Below, in pieces: positions 24,684 to 34,533 of a DNA stretch of 64,000 bases (positions are counted from its first letter, which is position 1; every line of letters starts with the position of its first letter). Under the pieces are notes generated by a model. That model was not told the DNA's origin and made no database searches. It saw only the letters and a list, made by a program, of their open reading frames with translations. The stretch is from Rubrivivax gelatinosus. Its GTDB lineage: Bacteria > Pseudomonadota > Gammaproteobacteria > Burkholderiales > Burkholderiaceae_C. Made by a program: the position numbers and the translations under genes. Location of the stretch: NCBI RefSeq assembly GCF_004340905.1, contig NZ_SLXD01000003.1, forward strand, positions 1 to 64,000, written 5' to 3'.

Positions 24684-25350
24684 AGACCAGATCCCAGACG
24701 CCGTGGCCCAGGCGCAGGCCGCGGGCCTCGAACTTGGTCAGCGGCCGCCAGGCCGGGCGTTCGGCGTAGCCGGCGGCGGTGTTGGCCAGCGTGCTGGCCG
24801 ACAGCACCTCGAGCATCTGCTCGGCGTAGGGCTGCCAGTCGGTGGCGCAGTGCAGATAGCCGCCCGGCGCGAGCCGGCTGGCCACCAGCTCGACGAGGGC
24901 CGGCTGGATCAGGCGGCGCTTGTGGTGGCGCTTCTTGTGCCAGGGGTCCGGGAACCAGACGTGAACGCCGGCCAACGAGGCCGGCGGGATCATCTCGCGC
25001 AGCACCTCGACGGCGTCGTGGCGCACGATGCGCACGTTCTCCAGGCCGCGTTCGCCGATGTGGCGCAGCAGCGCGCCGACGCCGGGCTCGTGCACCTCGA
25101 CGCCGAGCAGATCACGCTCGGGTGCGGCGGCGGCGACCTGGGCCGTCGCGTCGCCCATGCCGAAACCGATCTCCAGCACCACCGGTGCGCTGCGGCCGAA
25201 GACGGCGGCGTAGTCCATCGGCTGCGCCGCGTAGGGCAGCACGTAGCGGGGGCCGAGTTCGGCCAGCGCGCGTTGCTGCCCGGTGCCCATGCGGCCGGCG
25301 CGCAGCACGTAGCTGCGGATCGGGCGTTGCGGAGAAGGTGTGTCGTCCAT
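24667..25350 (-). CDS. trmB: tRNA (guanine-N7-)-methyltransferase
   Basis: The 227-residue enzyme adds N7-methyl to G46 of tRNAs. It has the SAM motif LEIGFGMGD, the acidic [12 protein letters not shown], and the catalytic [20 protein letters not shown] that defines TrmB. No membrane or signal segments. I chose the ATG at 25350 over an upstream open frame since upstream residues are unlike the family. A TACACT element lies 10 nt before the ATG. It is divergent from the tRNA-Gly gene, 89 bp away, and convergent-overlapping with uppP. Confidence 0.95.
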   Translation of the reverse strand: MDDTPSPQRPIRSYVLRAGRMGTGQQRALAELGPRYVLPYAAQPMDYAAVFGRSAPVVLEIGFGMGDATAQVAAAAPERDLLGVEVHEPGVGALLRHIGERGLENVRIVRHDAVEVLREMIPPASLAGVHVWFPDPWHKKRHHKRRLIQPALVELVASRLAPGGYLHCATDWQPYAEQMLEVLSASTLANTAAGYAERPAWRPLTKFEARGLRLGHGVWDLVFTRTS

Positions 25351-25360
25351 GAGGGCGCGC

Positions 25361-25366
25361 AGTGTA
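25361..25366 (-). promoter_or_regulatory. -10-like element of trmB
   Basis: TACACT on the minus strand ends 10 nt before the trmB ATG, with a GC-only spacer. Predicts a leader of about 3 nt. Confidence 0.5.
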
Positions 25367-25422
25367 GCGAGCGCCGGCCGCGCCGGGCCGGGGCCATCGA
25401 CACGAGGCGCGCGCGGCAGCGC

Positions 25423-25428
25423 TAGAAT
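25423..25428 (+). promoter_or_regulatory. -10 element of the tRNA-Gly gene
   Basis: TAGAAT ends 11 nt before the first tRNA base, giving a leader of about 4-5 nt. It is followed by a GC-rich GCCGCCC discriminator, typical of stable-RNA promoters. A TCGACA 20 bp upstream could be a distant -35. Confidence 0.6.
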
Positions 25429-25439
25429 GCCGCCCCAGC

Positions 25440-25513
25440 GCGGGTGTAGTTCAATGGTAGAACGGCAGCTTCCCAAGCTTCATACGAGGGTTCGATTCCC
25501 TTCACCCGCTCCA
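25440..25513 (+). tRNA. tRNA-Gly, anticodon CCC
   Basis: The 74-nt gene includes an encoded CCA. The acceptor stem GCGGGTG pairs with CACCCGC, the D-arm is GTTC-AATGGTA-GAAC, the anticodon loop is TTCCCAA giving CCC, and the T-arm GAGGG-TTCGATT-CCCTT follows (the outer pair has one G-T). It closely resembles E. coli glyU. The anticodon stem GCAGC/GCTTC has one C-U mismatch at the 28-42 position, where relatives are expected to pair. It reads GGG glycine codons. A strong terminator follows 10 bp downstream. Confidence 0.94.
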
Positions 25514-25523
25514 AGACGCCATG

Positions 25524-25558
25524 AAGCGCCTGTCCCCCGGACAGGCGCTTTTTGTTTG
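25524..25558 (+). terminator. Rho-independent terminator of tRNA-Gly
   Basis: A 12-bp perfect stem, AAGCGCCTGTCC with GGACAGGCGCTT, a CCC loop and a T-rich run TTTTTGTTTG. It starts 11 nt after the tRNA CCA. Confidence 0.93.
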
Positions 25559-25572
25559 TCTGCCGCACGATG

Positions 25573-25598
25573 AAAAACGCCCCGGCGTGCCGGGGCGT
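25573..25598 (-). terminator. Rho-independent terminator of the porin gene
   Basis: On the minus strand an 8- to 9-bp CGCCCCGG/CCGGGGCG stem with a 4-nt loop is followed by TTTTT. It lies 22 bp after the porin stop and faces the tRNA terminator. Confidence 0.9.
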
Positions 25599-25619
25599 CG
25601 ATCACCGCAGGGGGCCTGA

Positions 25620-26975
25620 TCAGAACGTGTGGCGGATGCCGAAGCCGAACATCTTCGTGTCCGCGTCGATGTTCATGCCGGCGCCGGAGAACAGCGGCAC
25701 CTCGGTCGAACCCAGCGGCACCAGCAGCGCGACCGGGCCGCCTGCCAGGCCGGCGCCGCCGAAGGCCGGGATGCCGTTGGAGATGTTGCCGCGGTCGTCC
25801 TTCACCCGGCCGGCGCGCGCGAAGATCGAGGTGCGCTTGGAGAAGTTGTAGTCGGCGCCGAGCATGAAACCGGTGTCCTTGCCCTTGGTGAAGTTGGTGA
25901 ACTTCGCCTGCATGACCTGGCCGATCAGGTCCAGCGACCCGATCGTGTGCTTGGCTGCGATCGCCAGCACGCGCATCTTCGGGTCGGTGTCGCCGGTCTC
26001 GTCGAGCTGGCCCTGGTAGAAGCTGCCGCCGAGCTCGGTGCCGAAAGCGAACTTGTACTTCGCCGCGAGCATGTAGCTCGTGAAGCTCTCGGTTTCGAAC
26101 AGCGGCAGGAAGCCGTCCGGCGACAGCGGGGTCGCGCTGAACGGCAGGCCCAGTTGCGCCTTCGACAGGTCGTTGCGGTTGTACGCGGCCACGGCCTTCA
26201 GGTCGTCGCCCAGGTAGGCCAGCATCGCGCCCCAGGTCTTGCCGCGGCCGTCGCCGTTCTCGCCGCCGGCGGTCAGGCCGCCGAGGATCTGGCCCAGCTG
26301 GGGCGCCGAGCCCGACGGGGGGATGGTGCCGGTCGGCGTGGTGGTCGCCGTCGAGCGCACCGGGCTGATGCGCGCCGCGGCACCGGCGTTCGGCGAGTAC
26401 GACACCCGGCCGGCCCAGGCGCCCTGGCGCAGGCCGTAGCTGATGACGTTGTCCTGGTAGGTCTGCAGGTTGTTCAGCGCGACGCCGGTGGCGAACAGGT
26501 CGGTGCCGCCGATGCCGTCGAGCGTGCCGAGGAAGTAGGCGGCCAGCATCGGCGAGACCTGGCGGCCGAGGCGGATCTCGCCGCCCGGCGTCGTCAGCGC
26601 GACCCAGGCCTGGCGGCCCCACATGCGGCCGTCGTTGCCCATCGTGCCGGTGTCGGCGATGACCGAGCCCTCGAGCGTGAACTTGGCTTCCCAGCCACCG
26701 CCCAGCGGCTCGGTGCCGCGCACGCCGATGTGCGACTGGCGCGTCATGCTCGGCGCCAGACGGGTCTGCTTCTGCGCCGGCGAGACGAGCGAGTTGGGGC
26801 CGGCCAGCCCCTGGATCGCGCCGGTGACGTTGCCTTCGGACTTGTCGATCCGGTCGACGCTCAGGTCCAGCGTGCCGTAGATCTGCACGCTGCCGTCCTG
26901 CGCCTGCGCGGCGCCGGCGAACACCGCCGCGGCGGCCAGGGCGACGGCCGACAGGCCGTTGAGTTTCGAGATCAA
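25620..26975 (-). CDS. Gram-negative general porin (Omp32/Burkholderia type)
   Basis: The 451-residue outer-membrane protein starts with a signal peptide (residues 1 to about 24, ending AGAAQAQ) and then DGSVQIYGTLDLSVDRID, the hallmark first strand of beta-proteobacterial trimeric porins. It ends with a C-terminal Phe in FGIRHTF, needed for BAM recognition. Sixteen beta strands with alternating pattern are expected; EIRLGRQVSP and YNFSKRTSIFARAG are typical strands. It allows diffusion of small, mainly anionic, solutes. I chose the TTG at 26975 since AGGAGAC lies 7 nt upstream; the frame stays open further up but without a signal sequence. It is bounded by a good terminator. Confidence 0.92.
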   Translation of the reverse strand: MISKLNGLSAVALAAAAVFAGAAQAQDGSVQIYGTLDLSVDRIDKSEGNVTGAIQGLAGPNSLVSPAQKQTRLAPSMTRQSHIGVRGTEPLGGGWEAKFTLEGSVIADTGTMGNDGRMWGRQAWVALTTPGGEIRLGRQVSPMLAAYFLGTLDGIGGTDLFATGVALNNLQTYQDNVISYGLRQGAWAGRVSYSPNAGAAARISPVRSTATTTPTGTIPPSGSAPQLGQILGGLTAGGENGDGRGKTWGAMLAYLGDDLKAVAAYNRNDLSKAQLGLPFSATPLSPDGFLPLFETESFTSYMLAAKYKFAFGTELGGSFYQGQLDETGDTDPKMRVLAIAAKHTIGSLDLIGQVMQAKFTNFTKGKDTGFMLGADYNFSKRTSIFARAGRVKDDRGNISNGIPAFGGAGLAGGPVALLVPLGSTEVPLFSGAGMNIDADTKMFGFGIRHTF

Positions 26976-27288
26976 GTGAGGTCTCCTGTTTGTACTTCGA
27001 TGCGAGCCGGCCACCCTGGGACGGGACAGCCGAGGGACACGGGGACAACGCCGGCACGTTACGTAAACGGAAGGGGGGCCGACATACCGGCTAACACCAA
27101 CGTCGCACCGTCGCCACAAGGGTTCTCCTGGACGCCGCGGGCTCGCGCACGAAAGCGGGTGGGCCGCCCTGCGGCCGCGGGTACAGTGGGGCGGACCTGT
27201 TCCCGGGCGAAGCTGCCCCGTGTTCCCGGGGGCTCGGGCCAAGGGGTCGCGCAGGCGACATCAGGCCCTTCAGACGACGATTTGCGCG
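26976..27288. other. Divergent porin/GGDEF intergenic region, 313 bp
   Basis: No gene is supported here. The porin-proximal end has its AGGAGAC Shine-Dalgarno (about 26984). A near-palindromic TTACGTAA lies at about 27060 and could be part of the porin promoter region. TACAGT at 27182-27187 followed by GGGGCGG resembles the -10 elements of this window and would give a leader of about 95 nt for the GGDEF gene. The arrangement suggests two divergent promoters, but neither is certain. Confidence 0.5.
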
Positions 27289-28185
27289 ATGGATCCAGTC
27301 TTCCGTGTGCTGTGCCTGGGCGCCGACGCCCCCGATCTGGTGGCGTCGTCCTACGGCCCCTTCGTGGTCCAGGGCTGCGGCTCGCTGGATGAGGTGGCCG
27401 TGCGCCTGCGCGAAGAGGCCCATGACGCGCTGCTGCTGTATTCCGACGCCCCGGCGGCGCTGGCGCAGTGGCCCGCGCTGGCGCAGGCGGTGCTGGACAC
27501 CGCGGTCATCGTGGTGCTGGGAGCGCCTGCGCCCGCCGAGGCGGTGGAACTGCTGCAGTTCGGTGTCCAGGACGTGCTCGCCGATGCCGGCGATGCGCCG
27601 CGCGCGCTGCGCCTGGCGATCGAGCGCCGGCGGCTTCAGGCCGCCGCGGGCAGGGGCTATTCGACCGACCTGCCGACCGGCCTGCCCAATCACGCCCAGC
27701 TGCTCGAGCACATGACCCACCTGCTGGCGCTGCGCGAGCGCGAGCCGGCGCCGATGGCGCTGATCGTGCTGCGGGTCGACGGCCTGGCCGCGGTGGCCCA
27801 GACGCTGGGCCAGGAAGCGGCCGACGTGCTGCGGCGCAAGGCCGCGGTGCGGCTGCGCGCGGCGCTGCGCGCCAGCGACGTCGTCGCCTCCATCGGGCAC
27901 GACGCCTTCGCGGTGCTGCTGGCCTGGATCGACTCGCCGGCCGACGGCGAGCGCGTGATGGACAAGCTGGCCGCGATCCTGTCGCAGCCCTACAGCGTTG
28001 CCGGGCGCGCGCAGCGCCTGCTGCCGCATGCCGGGCTCGCTTCGTACCCGGAGCATGGCAAGAACGCCGAGGCGCTGATGCGTCGGGCGCTGGGTGCGGC
28101 GCTGCAGTTCACGCCGATGGGCCGCGACGTGATGCTGCCCGCCGACCGCGGCCCGGCCGCGGCGGCCAACGACGAGGAAGCCTGA
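27289..28185 (+). CDS. Degenerate GGDEF-domain protein with receiver-like N-terminus
   Basis: The 298-residue cytoplasmic protein has an N-terminal receiver-like fold (about 5-115, [16 protein letters not shown], then [10 protein letters not shown] and [13 protein letters not shown]) that lacks the acidic pocket and phosphorylatable Asp/Lys pattern. A GGDEF domain follows (about 125-285), starting with the linker [16 protein letters not shown] in place of DxLTGLxNR. The active-site loop is GHDAF (203-207) instead of GGDEF. Catalysis of cyclic-di-GMP is therefore unlikely; it may bind nucleotide or act as a scaffold. It is divergent from the porin and convergent with gabD. The upstream arrangement gives no partner kinase. 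Confidence 0.8.
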   Translation: MDPVFRVLCLGADAPDLVASSYGPFVVQGCGSLDEVAVRLREEAHDALLLYSDAPAALAQWPALAQAVLDTAVIVVLGAPAPAEAVELLQFGVQDVLADAGDAPRALRLAIERRRLQAAAGRGYSTDLPTGLPNHAQLLEHMTHLLALREREPAPMALIVLRVDGLAAVAQTLGQEAADVLRRKAAVRLRAALRASDVVASIGHDAFAVLLAWIDSPADGERVMDKLAAILSQPYSVAGRAQRLLPHAGLASYPEHGKNAEALMRRALGAALQFTPMGRDVMLPADRGPAAAANDEEA

Positions 28186-28189
28186 GGCC

Positions 28190-29668
28190 CTACCTCAGGA
28201 TGTCGCCCAGGCAGAGGTACTTGGCCTCGAGGTAGTCGTCGATGCCCTGGCGCGCGCCTTCGCGCCCCAGGCCCGACTGCTTGACGCCGCCGAACGGCAC
28301 CTCGGCGGTCGAGATCAGGCCGGTGTTGACGCCCACCATGCCGTACTCCAGCGCCTCCGAGACGCGCCAGATGCGGCCGATGTCGCGGCTGTAGAAGTAG
28401 CTCGCCAGCCCGAACTCGGTGGCGTTGGCGAGTTCGACGGCCTCGGCCTCGGTCTCGAAGCGGATCACCGGCGCGATCGGGCCGAAGGTCTCCTCCTTCG
28501 AGCAGCGCATCTCCGGCGTCACGCCGGCGAGCACCGTCGGCGCGAAGAAACGTTCGCCGATGCGCTCGCCGCCGGTCACCAGGCGCGCACCCTGCGCCAG
28601 CGCGTCGGCGACGTGGGCCTCGACCTTGGCCATCGCGGGCTCGTCGATCAGCGGGCCCAACTGCACGCCGGGCTCGAAGCCGTTGCCGACGGCGATCTGG
28701 CGCGCACGCGCCGCCAGCTTCTCGACGAAGGCGTCGTGGATGCCGGCCTGGGCGTACAGCCGGTTGGCGCAGACGCAGGTCTGGCCGGCGTTGCGGTACT
28801 TGCTGACCAGCGCGCCTTCGACGGCGCTGTCGAGGTCGGCGTCGTCGAAGACGATGAACGGCGCGTTGCCGCCGAGCTCCAGCGAGAGCTTCTTGACCGT
28901 CGACGCGCACTGCTTCATCAGGATGCGGCCGACCTCGGTGCTGCCGGTGAAGGACAGGTGGCGCACGACGTCGCTGGAGCACAGCACCTTGCCGATCTCG
29001 ACGGAGTTCGCGGCGTCGGCCGGCAGCACGTTGAACACGCCGGCCGGCATGCCGGCGCGCTGCGCCAGCTCGGCCACCGCCAGTGCCGACAGCGGCGTCT
29101 GTTCGGCCGGCTTGACGACCACCGGGCAGCCCGCGGCCAGCGCCGGCGCGACCTTGCGCGTGATCATCGCGATGGGGAAGTTCCACGGCGTGATCGCGGC
29201 GCAGACGCCGACCGGCTGGCGGATCACCAGGTAGCGCTTGTTGCCGTCGGTCGTCGGGATGGTCTCGCCGTAGACGCGGCGCGCCTCCTCGGCGAACCAC
29301 TCGATGAAGCTGGCGCCGTAGACGACCTCGCCGCGCGCCTCGGCCAGCGGTTTGCCCTGCTCGGCGGTCATCAGCCGCGCCAGGTCGTCGGCGTGCTGGT
29401 GCAGCAGCGCGAACCAGCGCATCAGCACCGCGCCGCGCTCCTTGGCGGTCTTGGCGCGCCAGGGAGCCCAGGCGCGCCCGGCAGCGGCGATGGCCGCGGC
29501 GCAGTCGATGGCGCCCAGGTTGGCCACCTGGGCCAGTTCGCGGCCGGTGGCCGGGTCGTGCACGGCGAAACGGCCGGCGCCCTCGATCCATTCGCCGTCG
29601 ATCAGGCCGGCGGTCTTCAGCAGAGAGGGGTCGGCCAGCGCGGCCAGCGGGGAAACCGTGTCGTCCAT
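28190..29668 (-). CDS. gabD: NAD(P)-dependent succinate-semialdehyde dehydrogenase
   Basis: The 492-residue aldehyde dehydrogenase has the catalytic Glu in [13 protein letters not shown], the catalytic Cys in GQTCVCANR, and the cofactor-binding FTGSTEVGR and [11 protein letters not shown] segments. The last matches the family that oxidises succinate or glutarate semialdehyde; the length is standard. It would finish GABA or related catabolism, but no transaminase is next to it, so the exact substrate is inference. GAGGA precedes the ATG. It is followed on the same strand by nothing before the GGDEF stop 5 bp away (convergent), and preceded by the SIMPL gene 36 bp upstream, so the two are probably co-transcribed. 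Confidence 0.9.
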   Translation of the reverse strand: MDDTVSPLAALADPSLLKTAGLIDGEWIEGAGRFAVHDPATGRELAQVANLGAIDCAAAIAAAGRAWAPWRAKTAKERGAVLMRWFALLHQHADDLARLMTAEQGKPLAEARGEVVYGASFIEWFAEEARRVYGETIPTTDGNKRYLVIRQPVGVCAAITPWNFPIAMITRKVAPALAAGCPVVVKPAEQTPLSALAVAELAQRAGMPAGVFNVLPADAANSVEIGKVLCSSDVVRHLSFTGSTEVGRILMKQCASTVKKLSLELGGNAPFIVFDDADLDSAVEGALVSKYRNAGQTCVCANRLYAQAGIHDAFVEKLAARARQIAVGNGFEPGVQLGPLIDEPAMAKVEAHVADALAQGARLVTGGERIGERFFAPTVLAGVTPEMRCSKEETFGPIAPVIRFETEAEAVELANATEFGLASYFYSRDIGRIWRVSEALEYGMVGVNTGLISTAEVPFGGVKQSGLGREGARQGIDDYLEAKYLCLGDILR

Positions 29669-29704
29669 CGTTCGTCCTCGGATTCGGGTTCTGTCGGGGC
29701 GGCG

Positions 29705-30430
29705 TCAGTCCAGCGTGTACTCGAAGGTGCTGACGACACGCAGCCGCTTGACGCGGGCGCTGGAGTCGTCGAAACCCTCGCCGCCGGCGGCGCCGATCTG
29801 GATCACGCCCTGGTTGGCGTTGCGCAGCCGGCCCAGCGTGGCGCCGGCCTCGGCGGCGAACTTCTCGGCCTGCTCGCGCGCGTTGCGCGTGGCCTCGGCC
29901 AGCAGCGGCGCCTTGGCCTCGTTGAAGGCGCGCAGCTGGTAACGCGGCCCGGCGGGGCCGTCGCCGCCGAGCTGCACGCCGGCCTGGATCAGCGGGTCCA
30001 CGGCCAGCGCCGCGGCTTCCACGGCCTGGGGCCGTGCCGATTTCACCAGCACCTGGGCCGTGCCCTGGAAACGCAGCGGCTGGTTGTTGCCGCCGTACTC
30101 GCGCGCCCACAGGTCCTGGACCTGCAGCGGGCGGATCTCGATCTCGGGCTCGCCGAAGCCCTGGGTCTTCAGGAAGGCGACGACGCGGTCGCGGTCCTCG
30201 GCGAGCTGGCGCTGCACGGCGCCGAAGTCGTTGCCGGCGCGCCGGAATGCCAGCGGCCAGACGGCGTAGTCGCTTTCCACGTCCTTCTCGGCCAGCCCCT
30301 TGACGGTCACCGAACGGTCGGCGGCGCGGAAACGCTCCAGCCCCTTGCCGACGCCGTAACCCCCCGCGGCCAGCCCCACCGCCAGCACGAGCGCGGCCAC
30401 CAGCCCCACGGAACGCGTGTTGTCTGCCAT
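29705..30430 (-). CDS. SIMPL-domain (DUF541) membrane-anchored protein
   Basis: The 241-residue product has an N-terminal membrane helix (about 10-28, [19 protein letters not shown]) that probably anchors it to the inner membrane facing the periplasm. The remainder is a SIMPL/DUF541 domain with [18 protein letters not shown] and the closing [32 protein letters not shown] segments. SIMPL proteins (YggE-like) affect oxidative stress tolerance; the mechanism is not settled. It begins 55 bp from the divergent alaS gene. The start ATG at 30430 removes a long upstream open frame that is antisense to alaS. Confidence 0.84.
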   Translation of the reverse strand: MADNTRSVGLVAALVLAVGLAAGGYGVGKGLERFRAADRSVTVKGLAEKDVESDYAVWPLAFRRAGNDFGAVQRQLAEDRDRVVAFLKTQGFGEPEIEIRPLQVQDLWAREYGGNNQPLRFQGTAQVLVKSARPQAVEAAALAVDPLIQAGVQLGGDGPAGPRYQLRAFNEAKAPLLAEATRNAREQAEKFAAEAGATLGRLRNANQGVIQIGAAGGEGFDDSSARVKRLRVVSTFEYTLD

Positions 30431-30471
30431 CACGGACCTCCTGGCCCCCATTCTGGACGATGGCCCAACCT

Positions 30472-30477
30472 TAGAAT
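30472..30477 (+). promoter_or_regulatory. -10 element just before alaS
   Basis: TAGAAT ends 7 nt before the alaS ATG with a GC-only spacer CCGCGGC. Transcription should start at the ATG. No Shine-Dalgarno is visible. Confidence 0.58.
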
Positions 30478-30484
30478 CCGCGGC

Positions 30485-33118
30485 ATGAAAGCCTCCGAGA
30501 TCCGCTCCACGTTCCTGAAGTTCTTCGAATCGAAGGGACACACGATCGTTCCGAGTTCGCCGGTCGTGCCGGGCGACGACCCGACGCTGCTGTTCACCAA
30601 CGCCGGGATGAACCAGTTCAAGGACGTGTTCCTCGGCTTCGACAAGCGGCCGTACACGCGTGCGACGACCAGCCAGAAGTGCATCCGCGCCGGCGGCAAG
30701 CACAACGACCTGGAGAACGTCGGCTACACCGCGCGGCATCACACCTTCTTCGAGATGCTGGGCAACTTCAGCTTCGGCGACTACTTCAAGAAGGACGCGA
30801 TCAGCTTCGCCTGGGAGCTGCTGACCGAGCACTTCAAGCTCCCGAAGGACAAGCTCTGGGCGACCGTCTACGCCGAGGACGACGAGGCCTACGACATCTG
30901 GCTCAACGTCATCGGCCTGCCGGCCGAGCGCATCGTGCGCATCGGCGACAACAAGGGCGCGCGCTACGCCAGCGACAACTTCTGGATGATGGGCGACACC
31001 GGCCCCTGCGGCCCGTGCTCGGAGATCTTCTACGACCACGGCCCCGACGTCGCCGGCGGCCCCCCGGGCAGCCCCGAGCAGGACGGCGACCGCTACATCG
31101 AGATCTGGAACAACGTCTTCATGCAGTTCAACCGCACTGAAGACGGCGTGATGCACCGGCTGCCCAAGCCCAGCGTCGACACCGGCATGGGGCTGGAGCG
31201 CCTGGCCGCGGTGCTGCAGCACGTGCACAGCAACTACGAGATCGACCTGTTCGTGAACCTGCTGGCGGCGGCCAGGTCGGCCGTCGAGGCCGCCGGCGGC
31301 AGCGAGGTCGACGCCGAGAGCCCCAGCCTGAAGGTCATCGCCGACCACATCCGCGCCTGCGCCTTCACGGTGGCCGACGGCATCATCCCCGGCAACGAAG
31401 GCCGCGGCTACGTGCTGCGCCGCATCGCCCGCCGCGCGATCCGCCACGGCTACAAGCTCGGCGCGCGCAAGCCCTTCTTCCACACGCTGGTCGAGGCGCT
31501 GGCCACCGAGATGGGCGAGGCCTACCCCGAGCTGCGCCGCGACAAGCTGCGCATCACCGAGGTGCTGAAGGCCGAGGAAGAGCGTTTCTTCCAGACCATC
31601 GCCCACGGCATGGAGATCCTCGAAGGCGCGCTGGCCAGCGGCGCCACCGTCATCGACGGCGAGACCGCCTTCAAGCTGCACGACACCTTCGGCTTCCCGC
31701 TGGACCTGACGGCCGACGTCTGCCGCGAGCGCGGCGTCAGCGTCGACGCCGCCGGCTTCGACACGGCGATGCAGCGCCAGCGCGAGCAGGCGCGCAGCAA
31801 GGCCAAGTTCAAGATGGCCCAGGGCCTGGCCTACGACGGCGAGGCGACCACCTTCCACGGCTACGAGCACCTGGTCTGCGAACACGCCAAGGTGAGCGCG
31901 ATCTACGTCGACGGCACGCCGGTGACGAAGGCCAAGGCCGGCGACGACGTCGTCGTCGTGCTCGACCACACGCCGTTCTACGCCGAGAGCGGCGGCCAGG
32001 TCGGCGACCGCGGCGAGCTGCGCAACGGCCGCGCCCGTCTGGTCGTCGAGGACACGGTGAAGATCCAGGCCCAGGTGCACGGCCACCAGGCGCGCATCGT
32101 CGAAGGCGAGATCGAGATCGGTGACGAGCTGGTCGCGCGGGTCGACGCCGAGCTGCGCGCCAGGACGATCCGCAACCACAGCGCCACGCACCTGATGCAC
32201 AAGGCGCTGCGCGAGGTGCTGGGCGGTCACGTGCAGCAGAAGGGCTCGCTGGTGACGCCGGAGCGCACGCGCTTCGACTTCGCCCACAACGCGCCGGTGA
32301 CCGAGGCCCAGATCGCCGAGGTCGAGGCGCTGGTCAACGCCGAGATCCTGGCCAACGCCGCCACGCAGGCACGCACGATGGCCATCGACGAGGCGCAGAA
32401 GCTGGGCGCGATGATGCTGTTCGGCGAGAAGTACGGCGAGACCGTGCGCGTGCTCGACATCGGCGGCAGCCGCGAGCTCTGCGGCGGCACGCACGTGCAG
32501 CGCACCGGCGACATCGGCCTGTTCAAGATCGTCGCCGAAGGCGGCGTCGCCGCCGGCATCCGCCGCGTCGAGGCGGTCACCGGCGACAACGCGCTGGCCT
32601 ATCTGCAGCAGATCGAAGGCTCGCTGGGCGGTGTCGCCGCGACGCTGAAGGTCACGCCGGCCGAGGTGCCGGCGCGTGTCGACGCGGTGCTCGAGCAGCT
32701 GCGTGCGCTGGAGCGGGAGATCACCGCGCTGAAGGGCCGGCTGGCCTCGGCCCAGGGTGACGAGCTGCTGGCGTCGGCCGTCGACGTCAAGGGCGTCAAG
32801 GTGCTGGCCGCCACGCTGGCCGGTGCCGACGCCAAGGCGCTGCGCGAGACGATGGACAAGCTCAAGGACAAGCTGAAGAGCGCGGCCATCGTGCTGGCCG
32901 CCGTCGACGGCGCCAAGGTGCAGCTCGCCGCGGGCGTCACCGCCGACCTCGTGGCCGGCGGCAAGCTCAAGGCCGGCGAGCTGGTCAACTTCGTCGCCGC
33001 CCAGGTCGGCGGCAAGGGCGGCGGCAAGCCCGACCTGGCGATGGCCGGCGGCACCGACGCCGCCGCGCTGCCCCAGGCGCTGGCCTCGGTGGCCGGCTGG
33101 GTGGGCGAGCGCGCCTGA
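30485..33118 (+). CDS. alaS: Alanyl-tRNA synthetase
   Basis: The 877-residue enzyme charges tRNA-Ala and edits mischarged Ser/Gly. It starts [19 protein letters not shown], has the class II motifs [20 protein letters not shown] and [11 protein letters not shown], the editing-site zinc ligands [11 protein letters not shown] and [13 protein letters not shown], and the C-terminal coiled coil with a C-Ala domain ([19 protein letters not shown]). Length and motif order are standard. It appears to be transcribed from a -10 element placed 7 nt before the start codon. The downstream GNAT gene starts 25 bp after its stop and could share the transcript. Confidence 0.98.
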   Translation: MKASEIRSTFLKFFESKGHTIVPSSPVVPGDDPTLLFTNAGMNQFKDVFLGFDKRPYTRATTSQKCIRAGGKHNDLENVGYTARHHTFFEMLGNFSFGDYFKKDAISFAWELLTEHFKLPKDKLWATVYAEDDEAYDIWLNVIGLPAERIVRIGDNKGARYASDNFWMMGDTGPCGPCSEIFYDHGPDVAGGPPGSPEQDGDRYIEIWNNVFMQFNRTEDGVMHRLPKPSVDTGMGLERLAAVLQHVHSNYEIDLFVNLLAAARSAVEAAGGSEVDAESPSLKVIADHIRACAFTVADGIIPGNEGRGYVLRRIARRAIRHGYKLGARKPFFHTLVEALATEMGEAYPELRRDKLRITEVLKAEEERFFQTIAHGMEILEGALASGATVIDGETAFKLHDTFGFPLDLTADVCRERGVSVDAAGFDTAMQRQREQARSKAKFKMAQGLAYDGEATTFHGYEHLVCEHAKVSAIYVDGTPVTKAKAGDDVVVVLDHTPFYAESGGQVGDRGELRNGRARLVVEDTVKIQAQVHGHQARIVEGEIEIGDELVARVDAELRARTIRNHSATHLMHKALREVLGGHVQQKGSLVTPERTRFDFAHNAPVTEAQIAEVEALVNAEILANAATQARTMAIDEAQKLGAMMLFGEKYGETVRVLDIGGSRELCGGTHVQRTGDIGLFKIVAEGGVAAGIRRVEAVTGDNALAYLQQIEGSLGGVAATLKVTPAEVPARVDAVLEQLRALEREITALKGRLASAQGDELLASAVDVKGVKVLAATLAGADAKALRETMDKLKDKLKSAAIVLAAVDGAKVQLAAGVTADLVAGGKLKAGELVNFVAAQVGGKGGGKPDLAMAGGTDAAALPQALASVAGWVGERA

Positions 33119-33142
33119 GGCGCCGGGCAGCGCGAGGTGGCG

Positions 33143-33685
33143 ATGGACGCTTCCCCGACGCTGCTGCTGCGCCGGGCGACCGTGCACGACGCGGCCGCCT
33201 ACGCGCGCATCCTGGGCGATCCGCAGGTCCTGCCCGGAACGCTGCAGATGCCGTATCCGAGCGAGGACCTGTGGCGCAACCGCCTCGCCGACAGCCTCGC
33301 GCCGGGCAAGCCCGACCTGCTGCTGGTGGCCGAACGCGACGGCGTCGTCGTCGGCACGGCCGGCCTGCATCCGCAGCCCCAGCTGCGCCGCCGCCACGTC
33401 GCGTTGCTCGGCATCTCGGTGGCGACCGAAGCCCAGGGGCAGGGCGTCGGCCACGCGCTGATGGGCGCGATGTGCGACTGGGCCGACCGCTGGGCGCAGC
33501 TGCTGCGCATCGAGCTCACGGTCTTCGTCGACAACGAACGCGCGATCGCGCTGTACCGCCGCTTCGGCTTCGAGGTCGAAGGCCGGCTGCGCGCCTACGG
33601 CCTGCGCGACGGCCAGTACGTGGACGTGCTGGCGATGGCCCGCTTTCACCCGAACCCGCCACGGCTGCCGCCGGCCGCCGGCTGA
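33143..33685 (+). CDS. GNAT-family N-acetyltransferase
   Basis: The 180-residue enzyme has GNAT motif A, where [20 protein letters not shown] supplies the Q/RxxGxG/A acetyl-CoA pyrophosphate loop, and motif [20 protein letters not shown]. The C-terminal [18 protein letters not shown] resembles RimJ/RimL and aminoglycoside-like acetyltransferases such as YhhY. The substrate is unknown. I chose the ATG at 33143, which has GAGG 5 nt upstream, instead of a GTG two codons earlier. It follows alaS by 24 bp. A strong inverted repeat directly follows its stop. Confidence 0.9.
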   Translation: MDASPTLLLRRATVHDAAAYARILGDPQVLPGTLQMPYPSEDLWRNRLADSLAPGKPDLLLVAERDGVVVGTAGLHPQPQLRRRHVALLGISVATEAQGQGVGHALMGAMCDWADRWAQLLRIELTVFVDNERAIALYRRFGFEVEGRLRAYGLRDGQYVDVLAMARFHPNPPRLPPAAG

Positions 33686-33690
33686 ACCCG

Positions 33691-33725
33691 CCGGCTGCGG
33701 CCGGCAAACCGCCGGCCGCAGCCGG
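33691..33725. repeat. Perfect 15-bp inverted repeat before the SEC-C gene
   Basis: CCGGCTGCGGCCGGC (33691-33705) and its exact reverse complement (33711-33725) flank a 5-nt loop AAACC. It sits between the GNAT stop and the SEC-C start (33735), and no T-run follows on either strand. In RNA it would form a very stable hairpin 10 nt before the start codon. Confidence 0.85.
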
Positions 33726-33734
33726 CAGCACACG

Positions 33735-34505
<771 letters not shown>

Positions 34506-34519
34506 AGCCGGCCCGCGCT

Positions 34520-34525
34520 TACAGT
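34520..34525 (+). promoter_or_regulatory. -10-like element of coaBC
   Basis: TACAGT ends 8 nt before the coaBC ATG with spacer CCCGCCCC. It overlaps the end of the intergenic region after the SEC-C gene. Confidence 0.5.
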
Positions 34526-34533
34526 CCCGCCCC

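Noticed and set aside
27058..27068. TTACGTAA palindrome in the porin upstream region
   Set aside because: Eight bases only; no regulator family or matching second site was evident.
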